Shown here piece by piece: positions 53,501-63,338 of a stretch of DNA of 64,000 nucleotides. A program made the position numbers and the translations under genes. The DNA is from Enoplolaimus lenunculus. Lineage: Eukaryota; Nematoda; Enoplea; Enoplida; Thoracostomopsidae. The DNA lies in assembly GCA_030248215.1 (NCBI GenBank), contig JASANG010001014.1:1-64000 (forward strand), written 5' to 3'. The first letter of the stretch is position 1. Every line of letters begins with the position of its first letter. The notes under the pieces were generated by a model, which searched no databases, was not told where the DNA came from, and saw only the letters and a list, made by a program, of their open reading frames with translations.

Positions 53501-55033
53501 AACCCATTATTGATGAAATTAGATTGCTTGTAACCCTAATATTAGTGAAATATTGCAAAAACGCCCAATTTAGGCTTATCAATCATGCTTATGTGCAAAT
53601 TATCTATTAACTAACTACTCAATTATCGGTTTTACACGTTTGTAAACAATTTATTCAGATTCTTCACACTTAAGAACCTTTAATAAACCCTAATAATTAT
53701 TAAAATAATTTAAGAAGTCCTAATTTTGTCTTATCAATTAAGCTAATATGCAAATTATCTATTAGCTCACTACTCAATTATCAGTTTTGGAGGTTTGTAA
53801 ACAGTCTATTTAATAGATTCCTCGCACCCAAAAGCCCTTTAATGCCGAAATTAGATTGCTTGTAATTGTAATAATTAGTGAAATAATGTAGAAAGTCATA
53901 ATTTAGGCTTAACTAATCATGCAAATTAGCCTGTAGCTTATAAACGGCTTAAAATTTTAAAACCCCAATGCGAGGCTAACACCCCAGGATAATTGGCTTG
54001 TAAACAAAACAAGTTTATCAAAATCAGTTCAACCGTTCCGGAGATTCTTTTCGGACGGACATCCACCTTGCGACCCCAGAGTACAAAACATAAAACGCTT
54101 CGCGAAACTCCGAGTTTCGCTTCGCTCAATAAGTTAATTCATCGGAAGGAATTTAGTAGATAAATAATACAGAATTTTTATGCAACATATCACGAGTAAG
54201 ATAAAAAGTAAGATTTCAAAATTCCGATTTCGATTGATTGTGCAATCGGAATCGGAACTCGTTTTCAATCAGAATTCTAGTCAGTATATATGCCGGTTGC
54301 ACCCTGGATTGCACAATAAATCGAACGTAATCGGTATTTTAATATTTTACTTTTAATCCTACTTGTCGTGATGTTGCATAAAAATTATGGATGTTAGGAG
54401 TAATCGGCATCCGCATCGGTAATAATGGGCACTTTTCGCGAGTATCCGCATCGGCACTGCAAAAAATTGCCGATATTTTTTGCACGTAACAATCAGTTGG
54501 ATTGCTATCAATTTCATTTCTGAGTGCATATCATTGTGTCTGGTCAGGAAAACTGTTATCTCTCTTGGGTTGGTGTTTGAAAAATGATTGAAATAAACCG
54601 TTCTTATAAAATTATAATCGTTTATGATGGTTAGGGTTTAAATCTTCATATAATGATGTAGTCAACAGACACCTTAAATCAATGTTATACTTATTTATCA
54701 ATACAAAAAACCGTACAGTCGCAAAATTTTTAGTTCCGATTACAATTCCGGTATAAATCTGCTGTTCCGGTTCCTGTATAATCCAGTTCCGCTTTGCACC
54801 CTGGGGACAATGTATTTATTCAAAACGTTGCAATTAAGCCGCTATGCTTATCACGTTGCTGTTTTCTGTTAACACCATTTTTTCAGTTAACGGTTGAAAT
54901 GATTTCCGAACGAGATAAAACAACAAAACCAGATGATGGATTAAGCAGATGACCTGCTTCGCATTACCTACCGATATTCGTACTCATCATCGTAGTATCT
55001 GTTAGAGTAAACAACTTCGTCGCGAAAAGACAT
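50502..55033 (-). CDS. CKS1: CKS cyclin-dependent kinase regulatory subunit
   Basis: Three small exons on the minus strand: complement(54972..55033), complement(52932..53059), complement(50502..50623). Lengths 62, 128 and 122 nt join in frame to 103 aa with GT-AG borders. The protein starts MSFRDEVVYSNRYYDDEYEY and continues RHVHITKEMYNKMPKG, TEPEWRAIGIQQSVGWNHYM, IHNPEKHVVLFRRKR. These match the CKS fold strand by strand. The phosphate-pocket residues R21, S52, W55 and R72 are present, and the usual Lys of the pocket is R12. The beta-hinge, normally HxPEPH, reads HNPEKH, losing the second proline. A tail of about 30 residues follows the core. CKS proteins dock on CDKs and phosphosites and, as CKS1, help SCF-SKP2. 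The introns (1.9 and 2.3 kb) are filled with small mobile elements. Confidence 0.95.
51130..51615. mobile_element. Decayed element in the CKS intron, GCACCCTG end
   Basis: Right end ccgattgcaccctg. The left part has CCGGTTCCGG and CGGCTCCGG words near 51150-51185. The left boundary is uncertain. Confidence 0.4.
51757..52141. mobile_element. hAT-like element, TAGGGATGTGCCGAT ends
   Basis: TAGGGATGTGCCGATACC to the complement of TAGGGATGTACCGCTTAATC, GATGCCGAT words at the ends, 385 bp, no coding capacity. It lies in the CKS intron between the second and third coding exons. Confidence 0.7.
52316..52880. mobile_element. GATGCC-word element with an A-rich insert
   Basis: Left end ctagagatgtgcctattaat, then GGCATCGACATCGG words. 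The middle is shared with 54380-54675 (gaaaactgttatctct, gatggttagggtttaaatc). An A-rich run (about 52715-52785) precedes the right-hand words ending near gcatcggcactgc. Its right edge lies about 50 bp from the second CKS exon. Confidence 0.6.
53257..54306. mobile_element. 1.05-kb element with ATTCCG words and internal minisatellite
   Basis: CATGGTGCAACCGGAATTCC at the left and the complement of CAGGGTGCAACCGGCATATA at the right. ATTCCGATT words lie next to both ends. The core is four tandem units (53314-53935) and a block containing gcgaaactccgagtttcgct. No clean target duplication. It lies in the CKS intron between the first and second coding exons. Confidence 0.65.
53314..53935. repeat. 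Minisatellite, four units of about 150-170 bp
   Basis: Units start near 53314, 53466, 53638 and 53794 with gtttgtaaacaatttattca or close variants, then ttcctcgcacccaaaa, a taattagtgaaataat block and tatgcaaattagctattagc. An inverse relative lies at 62690-63110. Confidence 0.75.
54380..54675. mobile_element. Half of a GATGCC-word element
   Basis: Words GGCATCCGCATCGG, cacttttcgcgagtat and then the shared middle (gaaaactgttatctct, gatggttagggtttaaatc). The other end is missing. Confidence 0.55.
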
Positions 55034-55351
55034 GGTGTAATATGTATATTATATATGCGCACGTTGTATTATATATAAAGCCTGCAAAAAAGAGAACGTA
55101 TGTATATATATTTCGGGCGGCAAAAACACCCTCGATTGTCCGGAAAAACTCTAGATTTAAGAGAGATTCCCTATCTTCAAAGTGGGATGCCCAGACTATT
55201 TCGAACGTACCAATTTGTATTTATGCTTGGAAAACTTTGTATTAATTTGTTTCAACACAGTTCCGTTTTGACCCTTAAAAAATCTGTCTGGGCAAAATGT
55301 CAAAATTTTGATGAGTCATCTCTCCTAGCACATGCAATCTTGAAGGATGTG

Positions 55352-55814
55352 TAGGGAACGACCGGATCCAAAATTTTGCACTAACCGGATCCGGATCTTA
55401 AAATTCAGATCCGGCCCGGATCCGGATTCGGATCCGGATCGTACTAGCTGGATAATTTTTCAATACCTAACGTATATAAAATACAAATAGTTCAACTGAT
55501 TGTTTCGCAAAATTAGTCAACAAAACTTACAGCAACTAAAAAAGAAGTCTTTAAAATTTTTATGTTCTTCTTCCGCAACAACACTGGTCCCCACTGGATG
55601 TCATTAATCTGACATTCCAACAAAGCATTAATGCTCACACAGTGCTTATTAGATTAGGTACACATAGCTGAAATACATACACCAATTTTGGTATGTCTTT
55701 GTTTGCATATCAAATTTCGGAACCGGAGATCCGGTAGTTTATTTTACCAGATCCGGATCTTAAAAATTGCAGAGATCCGGCCCGGATCCGGATCTCGGAT
55801 CCGGTCGATCCCTA
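55352..55814. mobile_element. hAT-like element with GATCCG words
   Basis: TAGGGAACGACCGGATCC to the complement of TAGGGATCGACCGGATCC, with a perfect 8-bp duplication aggatgtg at 55344-55351 and 55815-55822. Ends are rows of GATCCG. The middle is plain AT-rich sequence. It is the cleanest example of its kind here. Confidence 0.88.
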
Positions 55815-56389
55815 AGGATGTGTTCTATTATATTTATCTGCTTTGGGAACACTTATGTAAATTCACAAGACTATACAATTGTACACAGCATTCATAAGCA
55901 GATTTTCCCTGCCTACCGTTCGTACATGATCGAAAAGAAACCCACATAGCGACCATATTTTTGCGGCTGAATAACCAGTTGTAAACAGTAAACACTTAAT
56001 TCGACCTATTCAACTGAGCTCTTGATATAAATGAACCTGTTCGTGGACAGCGAGCTTATTTGAAGGTACAACCCTACTACATTCAATTTACACTAAATAG
56101 CTTCTGCTGTCCAAACAAAGTATTTCTATAAGGAAATTTATATATTATAATGCTAGCGAGTTTGTAAACAACATGTTTCCGATGAACATTTATCAAGGAT
56201 AGTAAATTAAATTGCTACTTCGATTATCCAGCTCCGACTGTGACAAAGTCGCCATGTATTTATCGCTTAAAAGTACATGCACAATCATTCTGTGTTACAG
56301 TCTGGCTGCAACCGGAATTCCGGTTCCTGCATTTTTTCATTTTCATGTTTGCCGAGCGGATGCCGACCCCAACTTTAGTACAAGGGTAC

Positions 56390-56673
56390 AACATTACATC
56401 ATTCTATGAAGACTTATCCCTAACCATCACAAATCATTATAATTTTATCAGATCGGTTCATTTCAATTACATTTTCAAACACAAACGCGAGAGATAACAA
56501 TTTTCCTGACCAGACACGCTGATATGCGCCCAGAAATAAAATTGATAGCATTCCAACTTACTGTTATGTGCAAAAAGTATTGACCAAAAATCGACAATTT
56601 TTGCAGTTCCGATGTGGATACTAACGAAGACTACCGATTGTTACCGATGCCGACTAATCGGCACATCCCTAAT
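56390..56673. mobile_element. Half of a GATGCC-word element, inverse
   Basis: Inverse of the 54380 type, ending ccgatgccgactaatcggcacatccctaa. An ATTCCGG-word scrap lies at 56306-56330. Confidence 0.6.
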
Positions 56674-56764
56674 AAAAATTTAATCGATTTCGTTACGCAG
56701 TATAATATGTAACGAGCAAAACATTAATTCAACTATTATAATAGCAATTGTTTATCGCTTTTTC

Positions 56765-56865
56765 ACCTCTGGTCTCGGCTTGCAAACCACCGAGACTCAC
56801 AAAAACCGAGACCAAGACCAGCCAAATCCCGAGACTTGCCGAGACCGAGATCGCACATCCCTGCT
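56765..56865. mobile_element. End of a GTCTCGG-word element
   Basis: gagactcacaaaaaccgag, cgagacttgccgagaccgag and the end gatcgcacatccctg. Related to 413-593. 56866-57269 has no gene. An ATATCC-word end (ccggtcgatccctgg) stops at about 57269. Confidence 0.55.
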
Positions 56866-57269
56866 TGACATGTTTGCTTCCATTCACACCATGTCTGTTT
56901 TAATAGAAGGTTCAAGTTCCGCCAAAATGATTATTTTATCAGTCGTAGGAATAGGATTACGCTTCAGCTTAGGCATAGTTGTGGGGAATTAAACCAGTAA
57001 ATAAAATGTCACAGCACAAGCAAAGTGAATGAGCTTTATACAGAGTTGATCACCTAGTAATGTTTTCATTAATGTTGGCACTGACCTGACGGTCGCATAT
57101 AATCCGCTAAGTTCATTTACATATGTGTGCAAAATCTGTTATTTCAATCATTGCGATTGTTCCACCATTCCTCGATAGGTTTGTAGTTTATACGGATACA
57201 AGAAATCGGATACGGATGCCGATTTTTGTCGGATATAAAACCGAAAACGGATATCCGGTCGATCCCTGG

Positions 57270-58120
57270 TAGTACCTTCATATGCAGCAAAACGTGGAAG
57301 AACCAAGATACATGAGTGTAATGTTGAGGTTCTTATAAGACATAAACACCTGAAAATTCAGCAGCTGAGTGTGAGGCGGCGTGGCTCAGTGGTAGCGCGC
57401 TGGACTGACAATATGTACGCCATGCGTCATGTGCACGGTGGTAAGAAAGGTTCAGATTCGCCAAAAATTTATGGTTCGGATTCGTATGTGAAAAAGCCGA
57501 ATTCAAAACTGATCAGCAATATGTTTTTCACTTTTAAACAATAAAATTTTGAATATTAGTTTGTTATATTAATAAAAAAATTTTATTTCAGGTCACAAAT
57601 CTCACAACTGAAGTCGGGCACGAAATATATTCACGTTTAAAAGTTATGCGGATGGTATTGAGAAAAACAATAAAAAAAAAAAAAAAAAAAACAAAAACAC
57701 AACAAAACAAAACAAAAAAAAACAAAAACAAAAAACAAAAACAACAACCCACGGTATTGCGTTGATATTCTATATCAAATTACGTACAAATATACATATG
57801 TCATATATAACTGAAATTTGGAGCATGCAAGAGTCTGATTCGGATTCGGCAAATTAGCAATGAATTCGGATTAGGTCAAGTCGTGGTCGTGGATTTGGTG
57901 ACATCCTGGTCATGGCATTGAAATCTCGTAAGAAAGCCCGTCAATTTCATCTGCAAGAACTCTGAACTAATAACCGTCGTATCCTAGCCTACTCAACATA
58001 TCACATGGTGAACACGATGGGAGCGCAATAGCAAATTGCCGCGGCATGGGGGCAAAATGAAACCTCATGCTCATGCTGCACATCGACACTGATGCCTACC
58101 CAACTTATTACAATGCATAT
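57270..58120 (+). mobile_element. tRNA-derived SINE, first copy, split by a hAT-like insert
   Basis: Head agtaccttcatatgcagc, then gaccaagatacatgagtg-like and gaggttcttataag blocks, then a tRNA-like GGCGTGGCTCAGTGGTAGCG (A box). The element at 57434-57908 interrupts it. Afterwards it continues with gaaatctcgtaagaaagccc, matching the second copy at 58285. Confidence 0.65.
57434..57908. mobile_element. GAATCC-word element inserted in a SINE
   Basis: Ends cacggtggtaag and gtgacatcctg. Flanks gtcatgtg (57426-57433) and gtcatggc (57909-57916) agree at 6 of 8. It is oriented opposite to 16957-17322 and holds an A-rich tract with aacaaaa motifs at about 57671-57748. Confidence 0.7.
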
Positions 58121-58440
58121 GTAGTGTCTTCATATGCAATAAAACCTGAAGACCCAAGATACATGAGTGTAATGTTGAGGTTCTTATAAGGCATAAAAAC
58201 ATGAAAACTAAACTCAACAGCTCAGTATGAGGCGGCATGACTCAGTGGTAACGCGCTAAACTGAGAATCTGTTGGCCACGTGCCATGGGATCAAAACCTC
58301 GTAAAAACGCCTTTTTCAGGTGCAGGAACTGAGAACTAATACCCGTCATACCCCACACTACCCAAATTATCAGCCTGAAGTCCCGATTCCTACCTACACT
58401 GAGATGGACATCCAGAAATGCGATCGCAGCAAGCTGTTAT
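58121..58440 (+). mobile_element. tRNA-derived SINE, second copy
   Basis: Head gtagtgtcttcatatgcaat, A box TGACTCAGTGGTAACGCG, weak B box GGGATCAAAACCTCG, tail near gtcataccccacactaccc. It follows the first copy directly and may be a tandem duplicate. It is not a functional tRNA. Confidence 0.6.
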
Positions 58441-59699
58441 TGACGAAGTTTTATGAAATTTGGGAATCACCGTATGTTTATGCCGTATGACGGAAATCAG
58501 GTTTTTTGCCAGATATTAACCCGGATCTGGACATCCGGTCACACTCTGTGGTATGGATAGCCAATGGTCCCTGGTTCGAATCTAGCCATGGTCAATTGTT
58601 TGAGTGCTTACTTTTTCAACTAAGTAGCTGGAAAAGCGGGTAACGGGTGATTTCCAACTAGTGGCTTATTTATGGATCCTTAGGCAAGCGCTGATTCAGA
58701 CCCCACGCAGCCCGCCTCTTTGACTGCTATTATCGTCGACTATATGTCGACCGTATGCTTTCGACTAGCATACATACAGCGCACTGAACAATATTACATG
58801 TGCACATAACGGACAAGAACGTCATGCTTACACGCACCTTATAATAGGGTATCAAATTCAGTAAAATCACAATCACCGCAAAAGCTCGAACCTCCATCTT
58901 AAACGACTGTTAAAAAAGTCCAGTACTATATTAATCACTTAACAGAACCTATTGAAAGAATGGCTATAGCGATTTTTGTCCAGTGCAAAAACCATTACAG
59001 TAGGCTCTATTAAAGTATGACCGGAAAAAAGTAGCGGACAAATACAGTTTAGCTACCGCAGGTACGCGGAAAAAGCAATACAAGATGCCGTATAATTATT
59101 GGTGTGAAAAATATTTGGTGGTTGGTTGCAGACACAAAACTGAAGTCAATTTTCAACATAAGTGAGAGAACAAGTAAATTATCGCTTTAAAGGTCAAAAT
59201 AGGTTTAAGTTACGCCGTTGCTACGAAACCTGTTTATTGCAAAGATATGACTATTGTTTTCTGATCTCCTTCGAATTATGACTTAAGCAGAATACCATTA
59301 CACCGTTTCTCAGATGAATATTTTCCAAATAATCAGAATGTGGTTTCAATCAAGGAATCAAACAGCTGTCCTGATCATCTCAGTGAAACCATAGACAAGC
59401 TATTCCGTTATGGTCCCGACCGACCAAGCACAAACGCGGGTATGAAGTTTCAGTATTGACAGTTGCACTACGGGACTTTTGCTGCCAGCGTATAATAACG
59501 GTACGAATCTCAGGGCTGCAAATTTGAATATATTAATATTTTTCGCATCGCTGATGGATATTAAAATTCTATAGTAAAATTTTGTATGTATAACCTTCTG
59601 GCACATGTCCATCAATATTAATAGAAAATAGCTGATGCAGCATCAAGCGCAGACTACGACCATCAACAGCTGGGTCTAGGAGGATTTACCATAACAGTA
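58441..59699. other. Intergenic, no gene seen
   Basis: Contains the end of a small element (ccggtcacactctg, about 58546), a lone B-box-like ggttcgaatct at about 58570, and short frames without motifs. Confidence 0.4.
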
Positions 59700-59860
59700 C
59701 AGATGGGTACCGGATGTCCGGATATCCGGATGTGAAAATTATCCGGGAATGTATCCGAAAATAAATATGTATACGAATATCGGAATATATCCGAAATGTT
59801 ACTGTGTAAAATTTTTTAAATAATTTGCATTGTTTCACCACCAAAATACGCTAAGCACGT
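59700..59860. mobile_element. Left end of an ATATCC-word element
   Basis: CAGATGGGTACCGGATGTCC, GGATATCC words, then atttgcattgtttcaccacc as in 44612-47400. Confidence 0.55.
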
Positions 59861-59939
59861 GAATTTATATATGGCATCGTAACAATTTATAATTAAACGA
59901 TACTTTTTATGTCGCTATGCCCTACTGTATGTATAGCTC

Positions 59940-61945
59940 CACCAGCCAGCCTTGGCCCAAAAGTGGTCGAAAATTTTTGCATATTTGAGTTTCTCATGAC
60001 CTCTCTTGATTATTCCATGGCCAAAGTTGTATTTTTGAAGAATTCGATTTTTAAGGTACCAAGGCCTCCTTAAAGACCCAAAAAAATTTTGTCAAAATTT
60101 TTTTAAGATTTTTATATCTCTCGACGCAGCTTGACAGGCTGAGAGTCAAATTACACTAAACACCTCAAAATCCAACAAACGGATCACAAATTATCCGTAA
60201 AACCGTATGATTTGACAGAACCCACGTCTTGCTTCGTTCTCGCTTGGATCGCGAGGTTCCAGCAGTTGGGAGGCTTTGATGTCAAAAACCCAACAGTGTC
60301 TTGGGATTTAATATATACTTACAAAAACAAGTGTGACTTATTTAGCTCGCTCCGCTCATGAGTTTCTGATGTTCGGACGACCTCCTCCGATTATTCCACG
60401 CCAAACCTTCTTTAATTTTTAAAAATTCGAATTTTAAGGTCCCAAATTTCTTCATTGGACTCAAAATTTTTTGTCGAAAAATATTACAAATTATATACCA
60501 TTGTAAAACAAATATTGTTAAATGTTTCGCAATCAGACGTCTGGCAAACTAGTCAGTGATATATTATTTGTCCAACTTATCGGAAAAAAATTTTGGGTCC
60601 AAAGGTGCTGAATTTGTGTCCTTAAAAATCGAATTTTTCAAAAATTCAGATTTGGGCTTGGAATGATCAAGGGATGCCATCAGAAGCTCATATATGTAGA
60701 AAGTTGCAAAATGCAAGTATTTTTGGGCAAACGCCAGCTAATGGTGGGATGACCGATCACTCAGACAAAGAATAAATTTTTTCCATTTTTTTCCATTTCT
60801 TACGGAAAAAAATGAAAAAATGCATTTTTTCCGGTCATAACATTTTCCGGGAAAAAACAACCATGGTCTATATGGAGTCGAGCTGCAAGGGGACATATTT
60901 CCTTCCATCCAAATTACCAATCGGCAATCAACAATATCTGTTTATTTATATACTGCTTGACCAACGAGTGGAACTCCATCAAGTTCTGCGATAAAGAGCT
61001 CAAGCAACTACCTCCCTGAGGTTTGTGCCTAGAGGTTGCTTCAAAATCCCATCGTTGTTCGAGGCCCGGAAATGGCAGTGAACATAGACGAGAGTCTTTT
61101 TTCTCGCCGTAAAAACCACCATGGTGGTATGTCCCCTCAACAGTGGGCTTTGGGGACAAAGCAGGGAAACTAAAGAGTGTTTCCTTTATGCGCTGCCAGA
61201 TTTGTCTGCTGCCACTTAATGACCATCATTTAACAGCCCATTCGACCAGATACTATGACTATTTTGGATTAATGGGCTGCCTATCAGGGTAGCATGGCGA
61301 CTGGACAGGACCACCATGAGAGTGTCAACCACAGTCTTATTTTCGTAGATCCTGGAACCGGTGCAAACACACAATCAACAGAGTCAACCTGATTCAATGC
61401 CAAAGCATGAAATAAACGATAGTATGGAACACATGGAGTATGGTTGACTCGTACTTATGCGAATTTATGTGGCGCCGGCAAGTCAACAACCGGCACCTCT
61501 TTGAAACCATCCTCGAAGAAATACCTGCATTTTGGCCACCTGGATAAATTACCAGCAAAAGTTGACATGTTTTGTTTACTTAATTTCATTTTTTCAGGAT
61601 TTAAACTGGGATACTTATACGCCACGGCGAGTAATGAATAAAATGACGTGAGTTTGATATTTATATTTAACTTTAGTTTTTTAGACTTTTTAGGTGGGAT
61701 GCACCGCTGAGTCCAGATCCTCGCCCTTGTGACCCGCATGTTGGATTTTGATGCGTTTAGGCTCATTCGACTCAGATTGCCAGCTGCGTCGATTAATATA
61801 AAATCGAATTTTTCAAAAATACGCATTTGGCCATAGAATGATGAAGGGAGGTCATGAGAAGCTCAAATATGCAAAAATTTCCAAAATCTGACCACTTTTG
61901 GCAAACGCGGGCTGTGAGATAACAGAAAAGACCCCACTTGGCAGT
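59940..61945 (+). mobile_element. Merlin-like DNA transposon with long inverted repeats, decayed
   Basis: The left repeat (ttggcccaaaagtggtc, gcatatttgagtttctcatg, gaccttt-like blocks, 59945-60100) is mirrored at 61800-61940, which ends in gataacagaaaagacccc, the complement of GGGGTCTTTTCTGTTATC. The same termini occur on the fold-back elements at 2510 and 30232. A second, inner inverted pair (60360-60480 and 60580-60760) is a nested non-autonomous copy. The transposase relic lies at 60900-61480. Confidence 0.65.
60900..61480 (+). pseudogene. Merlin-family (ISXO2/IS1595-like) transposase remnant
   Basis: The DDE triad is still readable in one frame: VNIDESLFSRRKN (first Asp at 61087), TILD-stop-WAAY (second Asp near 61267) and VNHSLIFVDPGTGANTQSTE (Glu at 61381). 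These match the ISXO2-like transposase domain of Merlin elements (IDESLFGRRK, GTHTNTIES). In-frame stops separate the blocks. Upstream NEWNSIKFCDKELKQL is in another frame. The gene is dead. Confidence 0.8.
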
Positions 61946-61959
61946 TATCTATAACAAAG

Positions 61960-62380
61960 ATTAATCGCTAACAAAATTTATGTGCTAAAGTGCTACATGT
62001 ATATGTTCTAGCTTTGGTTGTTCCGTTTTTACTACACAATAAAACAACTTCATTCGTTTGATGGAAAAAAGCCTCATACTCTTGAGTGCACTAGACCAAT
62101 CATCCAACTCAAAAATGACGCAATTCAGCTCTAGCACGTCGCTTTCACGCGGTAGTGCATATGAAAAAAGTAAAGTTTCTGAACTGTTGCTTGTACAGTT
62201 TTGGTTCCGCAGTAGTCCATATAAGATCACAAAAAGCAAAAGTGTTCAACACTTAAAAAATTAAAATTTAATTGAAATTATCAGAGGATCTTAAGACGAA
62301 CCAAATCGGCATCGCCTAATAAAGCCCAACCAGAAAACCAGTCTAAAACTTAAGCCTATTCTATTGCGGTCAAGTGAGAA
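61960..62380 (+). repeat. One arm of the fold-back repeat, solo copy
   Basis: Matches 45050-45550: acaaaatttatgtgctaa, cattcgtttgatggaaaaa, gacgcaattcagc, gtccatataagatcac, tctattgcggtcaag. No partner arm follows. 62381-62689 shows nothing recognisable. Confidence 0.65.
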
Positions 62381-62689
62381 AGCGGGACACCACTAAAAGT
62401 GACATTTGGCATGGCACCAAACCTAACAACGATTTAACGTCTCGGCATTTGTTTGAACACGAGTTTTTCAATAATTTTGTTATATATAACGGTTGATTCA
62501 ATTTTTCGGGAAAAAACCCGATCCAGTTAACAATTTATGACACGTATACAAAACATTCCATAGTGTTGAAACCTTCTTCGGCAGCATGCTATGTATTTAA
62601 AAGTTTTTGAAACGCTGTCGTCGAAGAACTGTCAATTACTAAGAGATAAAGCTAGTCTTTTGTCCGGTACCGGCCCGAAGACACCTTGA

Positions 62690-63110
62690 TTTATTGAGCG
62701 AACCGGAACTCTGAGTGAAGCCCGCAGTTTCGCGAAGTGTTTATGTGTTTCACATACACGGGAATGGAAAGGTTGATGTCAGGCCGTCAGCCCTCGCCGA
62801 TGAGAATATATCAGAAACCGCTGAACCGATTTTTTATAACAGAAAACTTGTCGTGCTAAGGCATAAACCTCGCATTAAGGTTCTAAAATTCTAAACCGTT
62901 TACAAGCTACAGACTAATTTGCGTAATTATAACTGAAAAAGCCTAAATTTCGACTAGTTTTATATTCTTCGCTAACTATATGGTAACCCAAGTAGCCTAA
63001 TTCCAGTAGTAAAGGGTTTGTGGGTGCGAGGAATCCGAGTATTGAAATTGTTGATACCTGGAAAATAGATAAATGAATAGCTAACCACGAACAAATTAGA
63101 ATATTAGTTT
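62690..63110 (-). repeat. Inverse copy of the 53.3-54.1 kb element core
   Basis: On the minus strand it repeats the minisatellite unit and tail: gattcctcgcacccacaaa, the taattgg/actggaa-like middle, gcttgtaaacggtttagaat, ccttaatgcgaggt, and the cataaacacttcgcgaaac block. Only one unit is present. Confidence 0.65.
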
Positions 63111-63131
63111 GTTTTGTTAAACAGTAAATAG

Positions 63132-63338
63132 CGCTGTACAACCGTACGTCAACGTCTGCCTTTGGCTCCGGTTCTGGAAGAAAATCGATCTCCGGCTAAA
63201 GGGTCAGGTAGAAATTTTGTCTGAGGTTCCAGCAATTTCGGCACTGAATTTTTTAAGATTAGCCATCCGGAGGCGGCTCCGGCAAGTTTCCTTAAACCGG
63301 CTACGGCTCTGGTATTTTTCGCCTCCGGTTGCACCCTG
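63132..63338. mobile_element. GGCTCC-word hAT-like element
   Basis: Left end cgctgtacaaccgtacg (decayed CAGGGTRCAACCG), right end the complement of CAGGGTGCAACCGGAGGCG. GGCTCCGG words and ggttccagcaatttcgg as in the 14133 element. Flanks agree poorly. Confidence 0.6.

Noticed and set aside
55364-55810. GATCCG rows as a regulatory or restriction-site cluster
   Set aside because: The perfect 8-bp duplication and TIRs show that it is a mobile element.
57374-57440. Possible tRNA gene
   Set aside because: The A box is good, but no B box follows at the right spacing and the acceptor stem cannot close. The upstream 100 bp recur at 58121, so it is a SINE.
61455-61826. 123-codon minus-strand frame
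   Set aside because: It is antisense to the end of the Merlin transposase relic and its long inverted repeat.
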